Below, one piece after another: positions 36,394 through 46,488 of a stretch of DNA of 64,000 nucleotides (positions are counted from its first letter, which is position 1; every line of letters begins with the position of its first letter). A model generated the notes under the pieces. That model saw only the letters and a program-made list of their open reading frames with translations. It did not search any database and was not told where the DNA came from. This stretch comes from Methylobacterium sp. WL1 (GTDB lineage Bacteria > Pseudomonadota > Alphaproteobacteria > Rhizobiales > Beijerinckiaceae). The position numbers and the translations under genes are program-made. Location: NCBI RefSeq assembly GCF_008000895.1, contig NZ_CP042823.1:682001-746000 (forward strand). The letters are read 5' to 3'.

Positions 36394-36861
36394 ATGTCGG
36401 ACCGCCCGCCATTTCCACCTTTCACCGCGGAGACCGCCGCCCGAAAGGCCCGCATGGCCGAGGATGCCTGGAACGGGCGGGATCCAGAGCGGGTCTCGCT
36501 CGCCTACACGCCGGACAGCGTGTGGCGGAACCGAAGCGAGTTCCTGTCGGGGCGCGCGGCGATCGTGGCGTTCCTCCAGCGCAAGTGGGCGCACGAACGC
36601 GAATACCGGCTGATCAAGGAGCTCTGGACCTGCGGCGGCGACCGGATCGCCGTGCGCTTCGCGTACGAGTGGCACGACGCGGGCGGGCAATGGTACCGCT
36701 CGTACGGCAACGAGAACTGGGAGTTCGACGCGCACGGGCTGATGCGCCGCCGGATCGCCAGCATCAACGATCTGGCGATCGCCGCCGCCGACCGGAAGTT
36801 CCATTGGCCGCTGGGCCGGCGCCCCGACGATCATCCGGGCCTGAGCGACCTGGGCCTCTAG
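36394..36861 (+). CDS. DUF1348 (NTF2-like) protein
   Basis: A 155-residue NTF2-fold protein of the DUF1348 family. The conserved '[20 protein letters not shown]', '[20 protein letters not shown]' and '[20 protein letters not shown]' blocks are present. The family is always small and often next to TetR regulators; its biochemical role is unknown, possibly stress-related. GTG of the TetR gene comes 6 bases after its stop. Confidence 0.85.
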   Translation: MSDRPPFPPFTAETAARKARMAEDAWNGRDPERVSLAYTPDSVWRNRSEFLSGRAAIVAFLQRKWAHEREYRLIKELWTCGGDRIAVRFAYEWHDAGGQWYRSYGNENWEFDAHGLMRRRIASINDLAIAAADRKFHWPLGRRPDDHPGLSDLGL

Positions 36862-36866
36862 GCACG

Positions 36867-37421
36867 GTGACGGTGCGCAGCGAGATTCTGCCGGCGCTCG
36901 CGGAGGTCTTTCGTGAGCACGGCTACGCGGGCGCCAGCCTCGCGCTGATCGGCAAGGCCACCGGCCTGGGCAAAGGCAGCCTGTACCACCTCTTCCCGGG
37001 CGGGAAGGCCGAGATGGCAGCCTGCGTGCTCGCGGAGATCGACGCGTGGTTCGAGGCCAACGTATACCGGCCGCTGCGCGAGGCCGACCGGCCCGAGACC
37101 GCGATCTGGGAGATGTTCGCGTCGGTCCAAACCTATTTCCGGTCGGGGCAGCGGGTCTGCCTCGTCGGCGTCCTGGCCCTCGGCAGCGGCCGTGAGCTGT
37201 TCGCCGAGGCGGTGCGGGGCTACTTCGCCCGCTGGGTCGCCGCCCTCGCCGACGCATTGTTGCGTGCAGGGCACGATGCGGAAGCCAGCACGGCGCTGGC
37301 CGAGGACGTCGTCGCGCAGATCCAGGGGGCGATCGTGCTCGCGCGGGCGCTCGACGAGCCGGCGGTCTTCACCCGCGCGCTGGCCGCGCTGCGGTCGCGG
37401 ATCGCGACCGCAGCGGGCTGA
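36867..37421 (+). CDS. TetR/AcrR family regulator
   Basis: A 184-residue repressor. The DNA-binding helix-turn-helix is 'YAGASLALIGKATGLGKGSL' followed by 'YHLFPGGKAEM', then the ligand-binding helices. GTG start at 36867. The 22-base inverted repeat upstream of its partner DUF1348 gene is its likely operator. The ligand is unknown; relatives with this layout respond to electrophiles or aromatic compounds. Confidence 0.88.
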   Translation: MTVRSEILPALAEVFREHGYAGASLALIGKATGLGKGSLYHLFPGGKAEMAACVLAEIDAWFEANVYRPLREADRPETAIWEMFASVQTYFRSGQRVCLVGVLALGSGRELFAEAVRGYFARWVAALADALLRAGHDAEASTALAEDVVAQIQGAIVLARALDEPAVFTRALAALRSRIATAAG

Positions 37422-37430
37422 GGCGTCGTC

Positions 37431-38591
37431 TCAGGCGGCGGTGCGGCTCTCGACCATCCGGGCCAGGAAGGCGCTGCCGATCGGGATAACCGAGTCGTCG
37501 AAATTGTAGCTGGCATTGTGCAGGCCCGGACCGGGGTTCGAGCCGAGCCAGACATACGCGGCCGGCACAGCCTGGGCCATGTCGGCAAAATCCTCGCTGC
37601 CCATCTTCGGGGCCGCATCCGCCTCGACATTGTCGGGTCCGAAGAGTTCGGTCGCCACCGCAGTCGCGGCGGCCGCCTGCTCGGGTGCGTTCTCCAGAAC
37701 GGAGAACATGTCGTGGATATCGACCTTGATCTCGGCGCCGTACGCGGCGGCGAAGCCCGCGGCCAGCTCGCGCATGCGAGTTCCGGCGAGCGCGCGCAGT
37801 TCCCGATCGAAGGTGCGGATCGTGCCGGCCAGCTGCGCCGTCTCCGGGATGACGTTGTAGGCCGAGCCGGCCGAGATCCGGGTGATCGACAGCACGATCG
37901 ACTTCAGCGGGTCGGCGTTGCGCGAGACGATCGACTGGAGCGCCTGGGCGAGCCCCGTGGCGATCACGATCGGGTCAATGCCGCCTTGCGGATGGGCGGC
38001 GTGCGCACCCCGGCCACGGATGTTGATGTCGAAGAAGTCGGCCGCCGCCATGAGCGGCCCGGGGCGCAGCTTGATCCGCCCGTGGCCGCCGCCCGGCTGG
38101 TTGTGCAGGCCGTAGATCTCGTCGCACGGGAAGCGCTCGAACAGCCCGTCCTTCAGCATCGCCCGGGCGCCGCCGCGGCCCTCCTCGGCGGGCTGGAACA
38201 CGAACACGGCCGTGCCGTCGAAGTCGCGGGTCTCGGCGAGGTAGCGCGCCGCGCCGACCAGCATCGTCGTGTGGCCGTCATGACCGCAGGCGTGCATCTT
38301 GCCCGCGTAGGTCGAGCGATAGGGGAGGTTGGTCTCCTCTTCGATCGGCAGGGCGTCCATGTCGGCGCGCAGGCCGATCCGGCGGCCGTTATCGGTGCGG
38401 CCCTTCAGGAGCCCGACCACGCCGGTGCCGCCGACGCCGCGATGCACCTCGCAGCCGTACTGCTCCAGGAGATCGGCGACGATGCCGGCGGTGCGTACCT
38501 CCTCGAAGCCCAGCTCCGGGTGGGCGTGCAGGTCGCGGCGCAGGGCCGTCAGCTCGTCGGCATAGGTCTTGATGTGGTCGATCGGGCTCAT
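37431..38591 (-). CDS. M20 family amidohydrolase (hippurate hydrolase-like)
   Basis: A 386-residue metallo-amidohydrolase of the M20D group, which cuts N-acyl or N-carbamoyl amino acids. The metal sites are 'GLRADMDALPI' and 'HACGHDGHTTMLV', with 'VFQPAEEGRGGA' for the catalytic glutamate and 'GSEDFADMA' for a later ligand. The ATG overlaps the stop of the FemAB-like gene upstream (4 bases), suggesting coupling. The natural substrate is not known; hippurate, indole-acetyl-amino acids or N-acetyl compounds are possible. Confidence 0.88.
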   Translation of the reverse strand: MSPIDHIKTYADELTALRRDLHAHPELGFEEVRTAGIVADLLEQYGCEVHRGVGGTGVVGLLKGRTDNGRRIGLRADMDALPIEEETNLPYRSTYAGKMHACGHDGHTTMLVGAARYLAETRDFDGTAVFVFQPAEEGRGGARAMLKDGLFERFPCDEIYGLHNQPGGGHGRIKLRPGPLMAAADFFDINIRGRGAHAAHPQGGIDPIVIATGLAQALQSIVSRNADPLKSIVLSITRISAGSAYNVIPETAQLAGTIRTFDRELRALAGTRMRELAAGFAAAYGAEIKVDIHDMFSVLENAPEQAAAATAVATELFGPDNVEADAAPKMGSEDFADMAQAVPAAYVWLGSNPGPGLHNASYNFDDSVIPIGSAFLARMVESRTAA

Positions 38592-39856
38592 GTGCTCGGG
38601 CTCTCGGGGGACGAAGGCGTGGACCGGGCCTCAGCGTCGCCGACAGCGTCCGCGTCGGTGCGCCGGAACGGCGTGAGCGTGTCGAGGACGTCGACCGCCT
38701 CGGCGACGTGGGCGCGCTCCCGCTGCAAATAATCGGCCACCGCCCGGCGGAAGGCCGGGTCGGCGATGTCGTGGGCGGAGTGCATCAGCACCGGCCTGTA
38801 GCCGCGGGCCAGCTTGTGCTCCCCCTGCGCCCCGGCCTCGACCCGCTTGAGCCCGCGGCGGATCGCGAAGTCGATCGCCTGATAGTAGCAGATCTCGAAA
38901 TGCAGGAACGGGTGGTCCTCGATGCAGCCCCAGTTGCGTCCGTACAGCGCCGTGTCGCCGATCAGGTTGATCGCGCCGGCGATGTAGGCGTCACCGCGGC
39001 GGGCCATGATCAGCAGAACCCGGTCGGCCATGCGCTCGGACAGGAGCGAGAAGAACCGGCGGTTGAGGTAGGGCCGCCCCCATTTGCGCGCGCCCGTATC
39101 CATGTAGAAGGCGTAGAACGCATCCCAATGGGCCTCGGTGATGTCGGCGCCGGTCAGGTGCTCGACGGTGATCCCGGGGGCTAGCGCGTCGCGCCGCTCC
39201 TTGCGGATGGTCTTCCGTTTTCGGGATGCGAGCGCGTTGAGGAAATCGTCGAAGCTCGCGTAGCCGGCATTCTCCCAGTGGAACTGCTGGTCGGTGCGCT
39301 GCAGGAAGCCAGCGGCTCCGGCCCGCTCCCACTCGGCCTCGCGCATGAAGGTGACGTGGATCGACGACGCCTTGGTCTCGGCCCGGAGCGCCCGCAGGCC
39401 GGCGACCAGCCCGGCGGTCGCCTCGTCCGGATCGGCGCCCGGGGCGATCAGGAAACGCGGGCCGCTCACGGGGGTGAACGGCACGCTGACCTGCAGCTTC
39501 GGATAATAGGCGCCGCCGACCCGCTCGTAGGCATCGGCCCAGCCGTGATCGAACACGTACTCGCCTTGGCTGTGCGACTTCAGATAGCAAGGCGCCACCC
39601 CGAGCAGCGTACCTTCGCGCTCCACCGCCACGTGGAGCGGCAGCCAGCCGGTCTTGCGCGCGACGCAGCCGGATTCCTCCAGCGCCGACAGGAAGGCGTG
39701 CGAGACGAACGGGTTGTGAGTCTCGTCGCCCGCCGCCAGGGTCTCGGAGGAGAACGCGCAGGCATCCCAGGCCGCGGCGCCGATCTCCTTCAAGCCGGTC
39801 ATCGCCCGCACGGTGAGCGAGGAGGTCTCCGGCGCCGGCCCGGGTGCTTGCTTCAT
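38588..39856 (-). CDS. FemAB-like GNAT acyltransferase (PF04339 type)
   Basis: A 422-residue protein of the peptidoglycan-associated GNAT/FemAB type. Landmarks are 'WDACAFSSETLAAGDETHNP', 'FVSHAFLSALEESGC', 'YVFDHGWADAYERVGGAYYP' and 'FEICYYQAIDFAIRRGLKRV'. Family members may add groups to cell-wall or lipid precursors, but the activity is not proven. It is in a leftward set after RidA and GDPD and its stop overlaps the M20 start. Confidence 0.82.
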   Translation of the reverse strand: MKQAPGPAPETSSLTVRAMTGLKEIGAAAWDACAFSSETLAAGDETHNPFVSHAFLSALEESGCVARKTGWLPLHVAVEREGTLLGVAPCYLKSHSQGEYVFDHGWADAYERVGGAYYPKLQVSVPFTPVSGPRFLIAPGADPDEATAGLVAGLRALRAETKASSIHVTFMREAEWERAGAAGFLQRTDQQFHWENAGYASFDDFLNALASRKRKTIRKERRDALAPGITVEHLTGADITEAHWDAFYAFYMDTGARKWGRPYLNRRFFSLLSERMADRVLLIMARRGDAYIAGAINLIGDTALYGRNWGCIEDHPFLHFEICYYQAIDFAIRRGLKRVEAGAQGEHKLARGYRPVLMHSAHDIADPAFRRAVADYLQRERAHVAEAVDVLDTLTPFRRTDADAVGDAEARSTPSSPESPST

Positions 39857-39980
39857 GCGCCCAATCTAGCCGGGCCGGGCAGCCGGGCAAGCGGGCGGAT
39901 GCGCGCGGCTGCCCGGCGGACTTGTCAGATGGACGACGGCGTCACACCGTCGGGCGGCAAAACCGAACGGCCCGCATCGA

Positions 39981-40730
39981 TCACGGGACGAAACCCTCGA
40001 ACACCATCTGGTCCGCGTGCGCGCCCGCGCGGATGCGCTGGTCCTCGGTCCGCACCGTCCAGGCCATCACCGGGATGCGGCTGAGGAGCCGGCACAGGTA
40101 GGTCGGCGCGCAGGGGAGGTCGTCGACCCGCCAGGACAGGAAGTCGGGCCGCGACTCCGAAAAGTGCAGCAGGTTGGACAGGGCCCGGCGCGTCGCCCAG
40201 GGGAGGGCGGCATAGGCAGGGTCGTCCTGGGTGGTCTCGGCCACGATCCCACGGGGCATTGCGGGCGGGCAGAGATCCCGCAAGGCGGCCACCACCTGCG
40301 GGTCGAAGGACTTCATCGCCACGGGGCCGCCCGAAGCCACGGCGATCTCCGCCGCACGGGTCGCCAGCCGCAGGTCTCCATCGTAGCGGGACTTGACCTC
40401 GATCACGACCGGGACCGCCCCAGCCACCGCCGCCAGGAAGGCCGACAGGGTCGGGATCGTCTCGGCGGTCCCGCCGACAACGAGCGCCCCGAGTTCGGCC
40501 GCCGATTTGGTCCCGATCGCCTCGCTCGCCCCGGTCAGCCGGCCCAGCGCCGCGTCATGGAACACCATCGCCTCGCCATCGGCGCTCAGTTGAACGTCGC
40601 ATTCGATGGCAAAGCCCCCCGCCACCGCCGCACGGGCGGCAGCCAGGGTGTTCTCCGGCCGACCCGCCGCCCGGTCGTGCAACCCGCGATGGGCGATCGG
40701 CCGCGCGGTGAGCCAGTCGGGCGCAGCCAC
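39981..40730 (-). CDS. Glycerophosphodiester phosphodiesterase
   Basis: A 249-residue GDPD enzyme that releases glycerol 3-phosphate from phospholipid-derived diesters. The metal-site motifs are present: 'ARPIAHRGLHD', 'RPENTLAA', 'ECDVQLSADGEAMVFHD' and 'PVVIEVKSRYD'. No signal peptide, so it acts in the cytosol. Start is GTG at 40730, 2 bases after the RidA stop, so the two are in one operon. Confidence 0.88.
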   Translation of the reverse strand: MAAPDWLTARPIAHRGLHDRAAGRPENTLAAARAAVAGGFAIECDVQLSADGEAMVFHDAALGRLTGASEAIGTKSAAELGALVVGGTAETIPTLSAFLAAVAGAVPVVIEVKSRYDGDLRLATRAAEIAVASGGPVAMKSFDPQVVAALRDLCPPAMPRGIVAETTQDDPAYAALPWATRRALSNLLHFSESRPDFLSWRVDDLPCAPTYLCRLLSRIPVMAWTVRTEDQRIRAGAHADQMVFEGFVP

Positions 40731-40732
40731 GC

Positions 40733-41206
40733 TCAGCGGACCTCGAAGATCGCCTCGACCTCGACCGCGGCGTCGAGGGGCAATTCGGCGACGCCGACCG
40801 TCGAGCGGGCATGGCGTCCGCTGTCGCCCAGCAGCTCGACCATCAGGTCGGAGGCACCGTTCATCACCCCGGCGACCGCGGAGAAGCCCGGGGCCGCATT
40901 GATGAAGCCGCCCAGCCGCACGCATTGCTCCAGGGCCCGGTCGAGGTCACCCACCGCAGCCTCGAGCTGAGCCAGGACGTTGAGGGCGCAGAGCCGGGCT
41001 GCCGCCTTGCCGGCCTCGGCCGAGACGTTGCCGCCGACCTTGCCCTTGTGCTCGGGGGCGATGGTCCCGTCCGCGCCGAAGCAGACCTGGCCGGAGATGA
41101 CCACGAGGTTGCCGGTGCGCACGAACGGCACGTAGTTGGCAACCGGTGCCGCCGCCTTCGGCAGGGTAAGGCCCAGGCTCTCCAGACGGTCCTTGATCGT
41201 GCTCAT
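40733..41206 (-). CDS. RidA family protein (cytosolic)
   Basis: A 157-residue RidA/YjgF protein without a signal peptide: 'NLVVISGQVCFGADGTIAPE', 'NVLAQLEAAVGDLDRALEQC' and 'GRHARSTVGVAELPLDAAVE', with the catalytic arginine kept. This group (RutC/Rid2-like) removes imine intermediates of amino acid metabolism. The ATG at 41206 comes after GGGAGAATCCC. It leads the operon with GDPD and then FemAB/M20, and is divergent from argD. Confidence 0.88.
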   Translation of the reverse strand: MSTIKDRLESLGLTLPKAAAPVANYVPFVRTGNLVVISGQVCFGADGTIAPEHKGKVGGNVSAEAGKAAARLCALNVLAQLEAAVGDLDRALEQCVRLGGFINAAPGFSAVAGVMNGASDLMVELLGDSGRHARSTVGVAELPLDAAVEVEAIFEVR

Positions 41207-41476
41207 GGGATTCTCCCGCGCCAACTCGAATCTGCGGCAGCAGGAGCATGTCCGCACCCTGCCGCGCAAGGGCATCGGCCGGGTGTCACACCGCTGAAAT
41301 CCGATCCGCGCAAGCATCGCGCAGAGCTGCCGCGCACCCTGAACCGACGTCGCAACGTTGACAGGAGCCGGCCGTTTCATAGTAATCGCGCGCGTGCCGC
41401 CCATAACGAGGCGGCACTTTCATTTGGAGCCGGCACAATGCTTGCTCCGGTGCCTTGAGAGACGGAGACGGGATCC

Positions 41477-42667
41477 GTGACGTCAGCCCTTCTGCCGACC
41501 TACGTCCGCGCGCCGCTCGCTTTCGAGCGCGGCGAGGGCGCCTGGCTCGTGACGGAGGCCGGGGAGCGATATCTCGATTTCGGCGCCGGCATCGCGGTCA
41601 ACGGCCTCGGCCACGCCCATCCGCACCTCGTCGGCGCGCTCACCGAGCAGGCCAGCCGGATCTGGCATACGTCGAACCTGTTCGAGATCCCGGGCGGCGA
41701 GCGCTTCGGGCGGCGTCTCGTGGACGCGACCTTTGCGGACGTGGCGTTCTTCTGCAACTCGGGGGCGGAGGCCAACGAGGCGGCGATCAAGATCGCCCGG
41801 AAGTATCACGCGGCCGGCGGCAATCCGGAGCGCTACCGGATCGTCACCTTCGCGGGCGCCTTCCACGGCCGGACCCTGGCGACCCTCGCGGCAGGCGGCC
41901 AGCAGAAATACATCGAGGGGTTCGGCCCCAAGGTCGAAGGCTTCGATCAGGTCCCGGCCGGCGACTTCGCGGCTCTGGAGGCCGTGATCGGCGAGGAGAC
42001 GGCCGCCCTGATGATCGAGCCGATCCAGGGCGAGGGCGGCGTGCGGGTGATCCCACATGCGGATCTGCGCCGCCTGCGCGAGATCTGCGACGCGCACGGC
42101 CTGCTGCTGATCATGGACGAGGTCCAGACCGGTGTCGGGCGCACCGGCAAGCTGTTTGCGCACGAATGGTCCGGCATCACCCCGGACATCATGAGCGTGG
42201 CCAAGGGCATCGGCGGCGGCTTCCCGATGGGCGCCTGTCTCGCCACCCGCGAGGCAGCCCGCGGCATGACTGCCGGCAGCCACGGCACCACCTTCGGCGG
42301 CAACCCGCTCGCCATGGCGGTCGGCAACGCCGTTCTCGACGTGGTGCTGGCGGATGGGTTCCTCGCCCGCGTCGCCCATGCCGGGCTGCTGCTCAAGCAG
42401 AAGCTGGCCGCCCTGCGCGACCGCCACCCGCACGTATTCCAAGAGGTCCGAGGCGAGGGACTGATGCTCGGCCTCAAGCTCGGCGTGCCGAACACGGATT
42501 TTGCCGCCGCCGCCCGGGCCGCACATCTTCTGGTTATCCCGGCGGGCGACAACATCGTCCGCCTGCTGCCACCGCTGATCGTCGGCGACAGCGAGATCGA
42601 CGAGGCGGTCCGGCGGCTGGACGAGGCCGCCTCCTCCTTCGCAGCTCTGCGCGGGGCGGCCGAATAG
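41477..42667 (+). CDS. argD: Acetylornithine aminotransferase
   Basis: A PLP-dependent transaminase of 396 residues that makes N-acetylornithine in arginine synthesis. PLP motifs are '[17 protein letters not shown]', '[19 protein letters not shown]' and '[20 protein letters not shown]', the latter with the PLP lysine. GTG start at 41477. argF follows 177 bases later in the same direction, the usual argD-argF order of this group. Succinyl-ornithine or ornithine transaminases are close relatives, but the argF linkage supports argD. Confidence 0.9.
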   Translation: MTSALLPTYVRAPLAFERGEGAWLVTEAGERYLDFGAGIAVNGLGHAHPHLVGALTEQASRIWHTSNLFEIPGGERFGRRLVDATFADVAFFCNSGAEANEAAIKIARKYHAAGGNPERYRIVTFAGAFHGRTLATLAAGGQQKYIEGFGPKVEGFDQVPAGDFAALEAVIGEETAALMIEPIQGEGGVRVIPHADLRRLREICDAHGLLLIMDEVQTGVGRTGKLFAHEWSGITPDIMSVAKGIGGGFPMGACLATREAARGMTAGSHGTTFGGNPLAMAVGNAVLDVVLADGFLARVAHAGLLLKQKLAALRDRHPHVFQEVRGEGLMLGLKLGVPNTDFAAAARAAHLLVIPAGDNIVRLLPPLIVGDSEIDEAVRRLDEAASSFAALRGAAE

Positions 42668-42844
42668 CAGGCCGATCCCGCTTCTACGAATCACCGCCCA
42701 GCGCCGCGTTCCGGTGCCGGGCGGTGCGAAGCATTTTCGGGCACGGTCGATCCCGCCGTGCGTGACGAGAATGCCCCTCACCAGGAGATAGAGTGTCGTT
42801 CATGATCAGGTGATCGTGGAGCAGGCTCTAGCGAACGTGACGCG

Positions 42845-43825
<981 letters not shown>

Positions 43826-44142
43826 ACGCAGGCTCGCGCACCGCACCGGTCCCGATTTTCGAGGCGGGGCGGTCGCGAATTTCGGAATGCCGCCCCATAT
43901 ACGGGTGAGCGGGCGGCTTTCGCGGCCCGCCTCCCCATCACGGCTGCCGGACGGCAGTATCTCGGCGACGGATGTGGCGCGATGCGCCCCTTCTCCCGTG
44001 CCGGCGCGGGCGGGGTGAGGGAACAGATCGCTCCAGACGGGTCCTCTTCCTCACGCCATTCCCCTCCCTGCGGGAGCGGGACCCGCGCCCCGGCCTGTCG
44101 GAGCGGCCGTCGCGGGCGCCGAATGGATCGATCGGAGCGGGC
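43826..44142. repeat. Intergenic region with a palindromic element related to the gnd/tkt repeats
   Basis: A 317-base gap between argF and hslO. Around 43985-44100 it holds an imperfect palindrome of 'CCCTTCTCCCGTGC...' and '...CCCTCCCTGCGGGAGCGGG' arms with 'AGACGGG' inside, sharing pieces with the two elements in the sugar-phosphate operon (55781-55890, 58781-58892). It looks like a third, more degenerate copy of an extragenic palindromic family. Confidence 0.5.
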
Positions 44143-45168
44143 ATGACCTCAGGAACAGAGTCGCAATCTCAGGTGCAGGCGGTCGGCAACGGCCATGACG
44201 GCGCGGACGATGCCGTACTGCCCTTTGCCGTGGAAGCCCTCGACGTACGCGGGCGGCTGGTCCGGCTCGGCCCCTCGGTGGATACGATCCTGCGCCGTCA
44301 CGGCTACCCGGATGCCGTCGCCCGGCTTCTGGGCGAGGCCGCCGCCCTGACCGTGCTGCTGGGCTCGTCGCTCAAGTTCGAGGGCCGCTTCCAGCTCCAG
44401 ACCAAGACCGACGGTCCGGTGGCGATGATCGTCGTCGACTTCGAGGCGCCCGATCGCCTGCGCGCCACCGCGCGGTTCGACGCCGACCGGGTCGCCGCCC
44501 TGGGCGAGCGCCCGCTGAAGGACGCCGACCTGATCGGTGCGGGCCACCTCGCCATGACCATCGACCAGGGCTCCGCGTCCAGCCGCTACCAGGGCGTCGT
44601 CGCCCTCGAAGGCCAGAGCCTGGAGGAGGCTGCGCACCAGTATTTCCGGCAGTCCGAGCAGATCCCGACCCAGGTGCGCCTCGCGGTCGCCGAGGCGGTG
44701 GAGGAGGGGGCTGCCCGGTGGCGGGCCGGCGGCCTGATCGTGCAGTTCCTGCCGCAGTCGATCGACCGCGCCCGCCTCGCCGATCTGCCGCCGGGCGACA
44801 TCCCGGAGGGGCATACGCATCTGTCCGGTCAAGCTGTCGAGGACGATGCCTGGGTCGAGGCGCGTTCTCTCGTCGGCACGGTCGAGGACCACGAGCTGGT
44901 CGATCCGAACGTGTCCAGCGAGCGCCTGCTCTACCGGCTGTTCCACGAGCGCGGCGTGCGTGTGTTCGACCGTCAGCCGGTGCACGAGGCCTGCCGTTGC
45001 TCCCAGGAGCGCGTCATGGGCATGATCCGCTCGTTCTCGCCTCAGGAGCGGCGCGACATCATCGCGGATGACGGGCGCATCGTCATCACCTGCGAGTTCT
45101 GCTCCCGCCGCTACGACCTCGACCCGCAGGAGGTCGAAGCCGAAATCGGCGCGCAGTCGAACCAGTAG
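44143..45168 (+). CDS. hslO: Redox-regulated chaperone Hsp33
   Basis: Hsp33 is an oxidation-activated holdase. The 341-residue protein has the N-terminal fold ('RRHGYPDAVARLLGEAAALT') and the C-terminal zinc redox switch, with cysteines in 'HEACRCSQERV' and 'ITCEFCSRRYDLDPQE', i.e. C-x-C ... C-x2-C. The ATG at 44143 was chosen; the frame is open upstream for 170 bases but without sense. It lies downstream of argF. Confidence 0.9.
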   Translation: MTSGTESQSQVQAVGNGHDGADDAVLPFAVEALDVRGRLVRLGPSVDTILRRHGYPDAVARLLGEAAALTVLLGSSLKFEGRFQLQTKTDGPVAMIVVDFEAPDRLRATARFDADRVAALGERPLKDADLIGAGHLAMTIDQGSASSRYQGVVALEGQSLEEAAHQYFRQSEQIPTQVRLAVAEAVEEGAARWRAGGLIVQFLPQSIDRARLADLPPGDIPEGHTHLSGQAVEDDAWVEARSLVGTVEDHELVDPNVSSERLLYRLFHERGVRVFDRQPVHEACRCSQERVMGMIRSFSPQERRDIIADDGRIVITCEFCSRRYDLDPQEVEAEIGAQSNQ

Positions 45169-45182
45169 ATACTTAGCCAGCA

Positions 45183-45200
45183 AGACCGATCTTCCGGTCT
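45183..45200. terminator. Weak stem-loop after hslO
   Basis: AGACCG (45183-45188) and CGGTCT (45195-45200) form a 6-bp stem with a 6-base loop just after the hslO stop. No T-run, so only weakly supported as a terminator. Confidence 0.3.
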
Positions 45201-45340
45201 CGGCTACCGATAACGGTCAAGCTTCTCCGCGCGAAACGCTGTCACCTCAGTATTCGATGCGCGAATTTTTAAGGATCCCGGACAGAACCGTTTTCGGACC
45301 TTCGACGTTGCGTGGCTGCTTCAATATCGGAGGAGACGCC

Positions 45341-46438
45341 ATGCGAACGTTGTCGATCGGGTTGGCCGCGCTGCTGATCAGCACCTCGGCCTATGCGCAG
45401 CAGCCGGGCGGGGCCGATCGCGGCACCGGGATGGCCGGCCGGGCCGAAGCCGGCGGCTCGGAATCGAGCCTGCGGACCGGGTCCGACCGGACCGGGTCAC
45501 AGGCCGCCGATCAGGCCGCAGCGGGACGCACCGGTGCGGAGAGCGGCCGGGCCGCGCAGGGTGGGAACGGCAACCGAGCTTCCGGTGACCGGGCAGCCCA
45601 GGATCGCGGGCGGGCCGAATCGGAAGCCGGTGCGCGCGGCGGCCGGGATGGTGGGCGGGGCGAGCGCGCCGAGATCCGGGGTGGGCGCAGCGAGAGCCGC
45701 ACGGAGCGCCGGACCGATGTCCGGTCGGATCGAGTCGGAGGCGGCGTCCGCCGCGAGGGCCGGTTCGTGGTGATCGGCGGCCACCGGGTGGTCTACGGAT
45801 CGCCCGAGTACCGCCGCCTGATCGTTACCGAGAATCGTAGGCCTCGGGTCCGGTACGTGGTGATCCGCGGGCAACGCGTCCTCTATGGCTTGCCCGAGTA
45901 CCGCCGCCTCGTCGGCGTCCGCGAGAGCCGGCCGCGGGAACGCTTCGTGACCATCCGTGGCCAGCGTGTCGTGTACGGCTCGCCCGAGTATCGCCGCCTG
46001 GTATCGGTGCGCGAGGAGCGGTTCGTGACGATCCACGGCCAGAGGGTGCGCTACGGCTCCGATGAATACCGTCGCCTGAGCGGCGGCGGCACGGTCAATG
46101 CCGGCTTCCGGGCCGAGACCCGCGCCGGCGTCCGCACGGACCGTCGCGATCAACGCGACGGCGCCCGCAATACTGACGGCGGCGACAGGGATCGGACGGC
46201 CAATCGCCAGGGCCGGGACGACGGCACGCGTAGCGGCGACATGCGGGGCGGCCGACAGGACGGCATCCGCAATGCCTCCGAGCGCGGCGACCAGCAGGGT
46301 GGCGCGCGGCCGGCCAACAACGACGGTGGCCGGATGGGCAACACCGAGCGCGGCGGCATGAATGCCGGTGGCGCTCAGGGCGGCGCAGCGCAGGGAGCCG
46401 GAAGGGTCGGCCGCGAGCCCGGCGCCGGCCGCAACTAA
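45341..46438 (+). CDS. Secreted low-complexity protein with four tandem EYRRL repeats
   Basis: A 365-residue protein with a signal peptide (cut after 'ISTSAYA'). Residues ~20-140 and ~250-365 are very rich in Gly, Arg, Asp, Ala and Asn and probably disordered. Between them are four near-identical 20-residue units at residues 141-160, 171-190, 201-220 and 227-246, with the form R-[FY]-V-[VT]-I-x-G-[QH]-R-V-x-Y-G-x-x-E-Y-R-R-L. I do not recognise the family. An excellent CGGAGGAGACGCC precedes the ATG. It stands alone, between hslO and speG. The strong basic charge suggests binding to an acidic polymer. Confidence 0.65.
   Translation: MRTLSIGLAALLISTSAYAQQPGGADRGTGMAGRAEAGGSESSLRTGSDRTGSQAADQAAAGRTGAESGRAAQGGNGNRASGDRAAQDRGRAESEAGARGGRDGGRGERAEIRGGRSESRTERRTDVRSDRVGGGVRREGRFVVIGGHRVVYGSPEYRRLIVTENRRPRVRYVVIRGQRVLYGLPEYRRLVGVRESRPRERFVTIRGQRVVYGSPEYRRLVSVREERFVTIHGQRVRYGSDEYRRLSGGGTVNAGFRAETRAGVRTDRRDQRDGARNTDGGDRDRTANRQGRDDGTRSGDMRGGRQDGIRNASERGDQQGGARPANNDGGRMGNTERGGMNAGGAQGGAAQGAGRVGREPGAGRN
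45761..46078 (+). repeat. Coding tandem repeats, four ~60-base units
   Basis: Four DNA units encode the EYRRL repeat at residues 141-160, 171-190, 201-220 and 227-246 of the secreted protein; spacing is 90, 90 and 78 bases. Units 1 to 3 agree at most positions; unit 4 is more divergent (SDEYRRLS). Such arrays can expand and contract. Confidence 0.65.
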
Positions 46439-46448
46439 GCAGAGGTCC

Positions 46449-46473
46449 GGGAGGGGTCCGCGCGGCCCCTCCC
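46449..46473. terminator. Convergent stem-loop between the repeat-protein and speG genes
   Basis: GGGAGGGG (46449-46456) and CCCCTCCC (46466-46473) form a perfect 8-bp GC stem around a 9-base loop, midway in the 50-base gap between two convergent stops. Position and shape fit a two-way terminator, though no T-run follows. Confidence 0.55.
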
Positions 46474-46488
46474 GCATCCGCCGCGGGA

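Noticed and set aside
45761..46078. CRISPR-like array
   Set aside because: The repeats are in frame and protein coding, and spacers are not of constant length or unique sequence.
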